Assembly (NCBI GenBank): GCA_011947345.1
Contig: JAAVTG010000133.1
Span: 1-45,068 of the forward strand
Source: Phytophthora quininea
Taxonomy: Eukaryota; Oomycota; Peronosporomycetes; Peronosporales; Peronosporaceae
DNA length: 45,068 bases
Reading direction: 5' to 3'
Position numbers and translations under genes: made by a program. Positions within the stretch are counted from its first letter, which is position 1. Each line of letters starts with the position of its first letter. Below, piece by piece: positions 44,001 to 45,068 of this stretch. The notes under the pieces are model-generated. The model saw only the letters and a list, made by a program, of their open reading frames with translations, searched no databases and was not told the origin of the DNA.

Positions 44001-45068
44001 AGTTGCCGTTAGCTTCATGCTCGCTCTGGGAGACATCACACGCGAGCTCGAGGAAGGAGCAATTGCAGCAGTGCCTCCATTGACGTCAGCCATAAACTCG
44101 TCAGAATCGCTCGAGTCGTCTGAAGCCATGTCTTCATCAGCTGAAGTCTCCTCTCGGTCTTGTTGAAGATTAGATCGTGCTTCCTGCTCTTCAATGCCCG
44201 CCTTTGTGTATGGTTTCATACTTAGACGCATGGGGAACGAGCAGCGGTTGTTCAGCTTCACGGTCTCGAAGGTCGTGTAGTCCAAATCGAAGCGCTTTAG
44301 ATGAAGAATTAGTAGGTTTGGCAGAGATCCGAAGCATGTGCGCCGAACAGCAGCCTTCTTGGTCCCGCATAGTTCGCATTCCACCTTGTTGTCCCCATCC
44401 ATGAGCTCTCCTTCAACGAACGCCGTCAGCGATTCCTCGATGCTCTCCTTCCCCCGAATCTGCAGTTCCAGCCTAATAAAAGGCTCCTCACGTTCATAAC
44501 GGTGACCGCAGTCTTTAGGGAGTTTTTGAGAGATGAGCTTGCCACCAAGAACGTCCTGAAGACATCTTGTGCCCTGTGGCGTAGTTTTTAGACCCGTCTC
44601 AAGACGGTCGAGTAGCTTATCGCAAAATTCCGTGGCATCATTCTGCTGGTACACAGAGAATTCGAGATTGAGGCACGTACAGGAGTCCACAAATGCCTTT
44701 GGGTTAAAGTAGCGCATTTCGCTGTCGCGAAGATAGCAGAAGGTGCGTTGAAGTTGGCGGAGAACCTCCAAAGTTGCATCAATGCCTGTCAATTCAGGCT
44801 GTAGAATCACGTAGCGGCCGTTCTCGTTCCCTGGTCGCCCCTCCGAGTATGAAACTCGCCTCGCCACCGTCGTCGTACCGCAATGTGTGCCGACCAGACA
44901 ACTCGTCGTATCCGACAACATTTGTTTCATACACACGGCCGCCAAGACACTCCAAAGCCACACGGCATCCTATTAAGCGCTCTGGAGCTTTCTCTGCCTC
45001 TGCCTTCGTAGGTTCTTGAGGAGTGGGGCGTGGGGCAACCTTGGCACCTAGCAATCCTTGGCGCAATG
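41041..45068 (-). CDS. large ubiquitin-specific protease (USP9X/USP24/USP34 type), 5' end outside window
   Basis: About 1330 residues of the C-terminal part; the gene continues beyond 45068. USP enzymes remove ubiquitin from proteins. Visible catalytic-domain parts: QLQRTFCYLRDSEMRYFNPK, the zinc-binding pair CGHRYE...CELCGTKK, LPNLLILHLKRFDLDY, and the His box ILVHSGVAQGGHYYSFIYDH followed by WFKYDDEDVTPFDP. An acidic insertion (about 44050-44170) splits the domain. The Cys box has not yet appeared; before it comes a Tudor/Agenet-like segment (44855-44990, IGCRVALECLGGRVYETNVV). After the protease domain is a long helical region, then VEGAGYSPVNGVY and FRCCMPSKARRWYISYSP, typical of giant USPs, and an acidic end. 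One base is missing at 43756-43760; steps near 44855, 42945, 41550 and 41310 are unresolved (introns or errors). Confidence 0.88.

Overview
The window looks like nuclear DNA of an oomycete, most likely Phytophthora or a close relative. The signs are GC-rich, closely packed genes on both strands, spliceosomal introns of about 44-88 bases with GTRNGT-type donors, oomycete initiator elements (CATT..CATTT type) a few tens of bases before start codons, a myosin with a zinc-ribbon/PX tail, and a CodB/Fcy2-type purine-cytosine permease. No ribosomal, tRNA, CRISPR or prokaryotic features were seen.

Layout. 1-4.2 kb: gene-poor and repeat-like, with a broken pogo/Tigger-like transposase and a stray copy of a neighbour's promoter. 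4.4-10.5 kb: a myosin (- strand) facing a tail-only paralogue of itself (+). 10.9-15.4 kb: SARNP/Tho1-like and TANGO6/Rtp1-like genes, divergent across 88 bases. 14.6-23.5 kb: a palindrome with two nearly identical 4.1 kb arms around a 0.7 kb spacer; each arm holds the TANGO6 3' end, an aldo-keto reductase (AKR) and a mitochondrial PDK-type kinase. 23.5-28.2 kb: a PDK relic, two intron-containing PDK genes and a third AKR. 28.2-31.3 kb: gene-poor, with a Crypton-like recombinase fragment and a decayed coiled-coil frame. 31.4-45.1 kb: purine-cytosine permease, a large membrane-anchored LEA-2-like repeat protein, a MYST histone acetyltransferase, a small PARP-type zinc finger protein, and the 3' part of a large ubiquitin-specific protease that runs off the window.

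Two themes dominate. The first is local expansion: a convergent PDK/AKR pair exists in three sets, shaped by inverted duplication, gene conversion and apparent stepwise intron loss. The second is that nearly every conserved gene is interrupted by single-base losses, mostly in homopolymer runs and nearly always in the same direction. I read these mainly as uncorrected assembly errors rather than pseudogenes. All coordinates and splice sites were read by eye; alignments, expression and database searches were not possible.
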